From NCBI GenBank assembly GCA_000827495.1, contig KN817539.1, forward strand, positions 320,659 to 354,599: a stretch of 33,941 nucleotides of DNA. The letters are read 5' to 3'. The notes under the pieces are model-generated. The model had not been told where the DNA came from, made no database searches, and saw only the letters and a list, made by a program, of their open reading frames with translations. The translations under genes were made by a program, and so were the position numbers. Below, in pieces: positions 30,204-33,941 of this stretch; position 1 is the first letter of the stretch; every line of letters begins with the position of its first letter. The stretch is from Hypholoma sublateritium FD-334 SS-4 (taxonomy: Eukaryota; Basidiomycota; Agaricomycetes; Agaricales; Strophariaceae).

Positions 30204-32223
30204 ATGTCAGAACCAGTCCAAAGCAACGCTGAAGACTTCTCGAGCTCTGAAGATGAATCTGGCTCGGAAGAAAGCATCGATACGCCGCCGTCGATTCCTG
30301 CCGTCATCGCCAACTGGTACTTGAACGAGAACCTCGGGTCTGGATACTCAGGTCCGTATTATTTTATGAGGAACCATATGTATTTGGCTTAAAAGATCTT
30401 CAGGATCCATATTTAAAGCTACCCATCTGCACACTCGCCAAACGGTGGCATTGAAGATCCAATATGTGCATCACGAATGCCCGACCAACCGATATGAACG
30501 TCATCTGTACCCCTTGTTGCAAGGAGGCGTTGGAATGCCCAATCTCTATGCCTCGGGGGTGCAGGGTGCCTGGGACTATCTAGCCATTGATCTATTAGGT
30601 TCGAGCCTGGATAGCCTCTATCGGCGGAGTGGAAAGGACACCATGGATCTGCGGAGCGTCTGTTCAATTGCAATTCAAGTAGTGAGTAACCTCTTCGATC
30701 CCGATGCGCTCCGGGATACCATTCGTCGCCCAGATCACCCGCCTGCAGTTTATGCACCACCGTGGGGTGCTTCATCGCGATATCCAGCTGGGCAACTGCG
30801 TCATCGGCCTGCCGCCCAATGAAAAAACCATATACATGATCGACTTTGGCTTTTCCAAGCGGTATCTGGACCAGTACACCGGCCGCCACATCCCAGACAG
30901 CAAGCTGAAGCGCGATTTCATCGGGAACTATTGGTTTAGGTATGCATCCCACCCCGCATCACTCCCTAAACTCATTGCGCCGCCAGCTCGGTCAATGTGC
31001 ACTGCCGCGGAAAAGGTGTGTTTTGGTTGTTTGTTCATGGCTGATGCTAACATGAATATTCACAGTGCCGTCCCGGCGTGACGACCTCGAGGCCGCGGCG
31101 CTGATGTTCATTCATCTGCTCACACCACGCGGGCTCAGCTGGACGCGCAACGGCGTGCCGAAGACCGACGATGCGCACCACCGCCTCAAGGCCGAGAAGC
31201 GCAAGGCGACGCCTGAGGGGCTGTGCCGAGGCCTGCCCATCGAGTTCGAGGAGTTCCTCGCCTACACGCGTAGGCTCGCGTTCAAGGAGAATCCGGATTA
31301 TGATCAATGGGTAAACCGCTTTCGCGACCTCGCCCTTGATGAAGGGTTTGCGAACGTCGACCAGTTCATCTGGCCGCCGCCCGTTCCAGTGAAACCTCCG
31401 ATCAAGACGATCAACACGCCATTGCGCGCGCGCACCCCCGCGGTACCGCGCGACGAGATGGCGGACATCCTGAACGGACTCACGAACCTAGACCTCTGCG
31501 CGAAGCCTGTCCTTGGTGACCGGACGAATGTGCAGGAAGCGGTCCGCAAGGCGAGGGAGGATGCGAAGCGCGACTCAGCGCCGATCCCGGCGGCGCGCGA
31601 GACGATCGTGATTAGCAGCGGCTCGGAGAACTCTTCGCCTGTGCCGGCGGCACGCTTCCAGCGCTCGAAGGCCTTCCTGCTGAATCAGCTCGCGGAGCGC
31701 GCTCGAGGCGCGACGGACAATGCGGCACTCGCGCGGCTCGTGCGCGAGTTCGCAGCGGTGCTGCAGGTAAACAACTCGCGCACGCGGACGCTTACACGCG
31801 AGGCGTTCGGTGTGCTCGACGTGTTGTACAAGCAGCTCGACGACCCGTCCGTATTCGTGAAACCGACGCGGTACGTTCTTTCCCTCTTTCCCTCCATTTA
31901 TAGAGGCAATCGGTTCTGGACTGATACCGGCGGTCATATATTATAGGATGCAGTCGTTCAACTCGGCGGTGCAGGAGAAAGAACCGCCACACATTAAGCT
32001 CGGAGTCGTCGCACGGCTGCGTGCGGAGGTGCCGCGCGCTCAGAGCAATAAGGCTCTGGCAACGATGGTGTCCGACTTTGCCAAGGTCACCAACAAAAGT
32101 ACGGGGCGGACGGTCACTAAAGTGCGTTGTTCTGCGCTGGCTGGCATGCGAAAGCTGACGTTCTACCAGGACGGGTTCGCTTTTCTCGACGGGCTCGCGG
32201 AGCGCCTCATGGTGCTGCAATAA
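30204..32223 (+). CDS. Divergent casein kinase 1-family protein kinase
   Basis: Six exons: 30204-30351, 30404-30681, 30734-30939, 30987-31015, 31066-31870, 31947-32223; total 1743 nt, 580 residues. An acidic Ser/Glu-rich leader (residues 10-25) precedes a CK1-type kinase domain: glycine loop LGSGYSGSIFKA, ATP-binding Lys in VALK (about 67), LHRD (catalytic Asp about 158), DFGFSKRY (Asp about 179) and SRRDDLEAAALMFIHLL. It departs from CK1 in the catalytic loop: HRDIKPDN of the family reads HRDIQLGN, so the usual Lys is Gln, and the substrate-recognition loop after NYWFS is unusual. The C-terminal 250 residues are Arg/Ala-rich with Ser patches (VISSGSENSS) and no known domain. CK1-like kinases are often expanded in mushrooms. 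Activity is uncertain. The start at 30204 is preferred over upstream in-frame codons because it follows AT-rich leader sequence. Confidence 0.88.
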
Positions 32224-33239
32224 AGCACTATACCTGGCCGAGTTTCTAATGACGAGTAAACCGCACCAGCATTTATCTTCCCATAATTTATCCCGCGATT
32301 TTTTTTGTGCGCGCAGCGGTGATCTAGGCCCTTGAAGGGCGCCGATTATTATGCGCCTCCTATTGTTTTGTCAGTCACCCACTCGCCTGCCCCGGGCGGT
32401 GTATACTACGTATAGAATGTAAAATGTACATAAATACTATCCGCCATGGACGATGTTATATATGGGTAGGAGCATCCCTAATATACTTGTATACAGAAGT
32501 ACGGCGGGCCCGCGGTGATTGAGCAGGGTGTAGGGGGCGCACGTGTCCGCTTAGATTGGTGTTTGAATGCAATCAGCAGCGGTCAATCATTGGATTGTAC
32601 TAGGTAGGCGAGTTGTAGAGCGCGCAGCGATGACGCTGGGCACTGCGCGCAGGGACGCGTGCAATAAAATTGATGATTTCTTTGAGATGAATGAAGTAAA
32701 GAAACGAAAGCCCCAAAGACGCGAGTAAGCAAGACAAGAGCAGCGGAGTAGCAAAGGTATACTTACCTCGAGATCGACCATTGGGTTATCCCGGGTCAGA
32801 GTGACTTATTTTTAGAATACTTGGGAAATTCGTGCAGCATGCGCAGGCGCGAGTCTGCTACGGCGCTACAGTGAAATTTGAATGCCGTGGGTGCTCAAGC
32901 GCTCACGCGCTCACGTTCCGGGTGTTCAGCGCGCTCGACAACCCTTTCTCAAGCACATTCAGATGCTAGGATTCGTGAAAATTATAATAGCTAGTGGCGG
33001 TCGGCTCTGCACTGGCAGGCAGAGGGCGCCCGCGGAGTCGCATGAAATTTAGGTGTAATCAATTGACTTAAAGGACATTGCCTTGAAATCAACCGCGAAG
33101 CCTAAAATGTAAGATTGTCGATGTTGACTAGAGCTATTTTCCGCTACTATCCTAAATTGATTCTACTTAAATTTCAATCATAGGTATTTTCCCAAGGGGA
33201 TGTCGGGATCAATATACCAGACCTGAGGTCGACAAAATA
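32224..33239. other. Intergenic region right of the kinase gene
   Basis: No recognisable gene. A small minus frame (32781-32587) has no motif. The base composition is ordinary until about 33100. Confidence 0.55.
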
Positions 33240-33800
33240 TTTAAGGACATACACCGGGTGCATAACCAGATAAAACAATGACTTTTATGTATATGTTATG
33301 TAATTATTTCTTTAAAAAATTCTTCAAATACATCTCATTAGTTTATGCAATGTTCTATCTGCCAAAAATAAACAAATAGAAAGAAGTATTTTATGTATGA
33401 TTTATATCGCCTTTTATTTGACAAGATTTTTTTTTTTTACACATAATAAACACCAAATAAAATGACTTTCTTTATGTGAATTATTTATTGTGACAATTTT
33501 AAAAATATGTGATTCGATAAATAAGATGTATATATTTGAAATTTATACACAGTAAAATAACTGCTTCCATCCAAAAATAAAATCATTACTATTATTCTTT
33601 CTTTATCTGATACTTTATTTGTAAATTCATTTGGAAGTATATTTGAGCAGAGTAAACAGAGAAAATCCAAGTAAATTCAAAGCATTTATTTGATGCTTTA
33701 TTTGATGATCTATTTGGTGTAAGGTAAGCAATAACTTCCAAATAAAATCCAAGTATTTATTTGAACTTGAACACAGAAATTGTGCAGAATAAATTCATGA
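33240..33800. repeat. AT-rich island with recurring TTTATTTGA motif
   Basis: A block far richer in A and T than the rest of the window. The octamer TTTATTTG or its complement CAAATAAA recurs in it, for example near 33413, 33453, 33615, 33679, 33695, 33741, 33756 and 33801. No coding frame. Sequence returns to normal composition after about 33810. Confidence 0.65.
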
Positions 33801-33941
33801 TATTTATTTGAATTTGCTTTGGATGAAGTCTGCCAGTGGACTCTATCAATCGACTTGTACTTACTCACAAATGTGCCAAGTCCAGGCTCACCCAGTTTTC
33901 TTACTGAGTAGATTAGTTAATATGAGAGGTTGAGACCTTGC

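Noticed and set aside
30419..30952. Long minus-strand frame across the kinase gene
   Set aside because: It is the antisense shadow of exons whose plus-strand reading has kinase motifs.

Overview
The window looks like a filamentous basidiomycete (Agaricomycetes-type) chromosome. Genes are densely packed on both strands and cut by many short GT-AG introns of about 45-80 bp, often with the donor GTGCGT. The protein families (HAK potassium transporters, MOB2, HAL3-like decarboxylase, pyruvate decarboxylase, expanded CK1-like kinases, GPI-anchored cupredoxin) fit that lineage. Exon boundaries were worked out by hand from reading phase, splice consensus and remembered family consensus, so no alignment or RNA evidence stands behind them.

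Layout. <1-3544 (+): 3' part of a large gene that joins a LodA/GoxA-like quinoprotein oxidase region to a VioB-type ferritin-like region. 4075-4952 (-): phosphopantothenoylcysteine decarboxylase of coenzyme A synthesis. 5603-6528 (+): secreted, GPI-anchored single-domain cupredoxin. 6896-7852 and 8043-9040 (-): two tandem MOB2 paralogues. 9738-13146, 14435-17796 and 20638-24013 (+): three tandem HAK/KUP potassium transporters with one conserved 22-exon layout and shared promoter motifs. 27338-29622 (-): pyruvate decarboxylase. 30204-32223 (+): divergent CK1-family kinase. The right end is intergenic and finishes in an AT-rich repeat island.

The most unusual region lies between the third transporter and pyruvate decarboxylase (24243-27019). 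Two inverted arrays, each of about 20 copies of a degenerate unit TACTGACCTAACCC plus an A/T-rich spacer, flank a core of about 1.5 kb. Imperfect terminal inverted repeats sit directly inside a 12-13 bp direct repeat (24230-24242 and 27019-27031). This has the structure of a foldback-type, non-autonomous DNA transposon. Its core holds a decayed amidase gene fragment and a partly duplicated set of short palindromes shaped like GCGTTCTC..GAGAACGC. Removing the element and one direct-repeat copy restores an open minus-strand reading frame across the insertion point.

The genes do not form one obvious pathway. The clearest functional groups are local duplications (HAK x3, MOB2 x2). The long gene-poor gaps (17797-20637 and 24014-27337) are where accessory or mobile DNA has accumulated.
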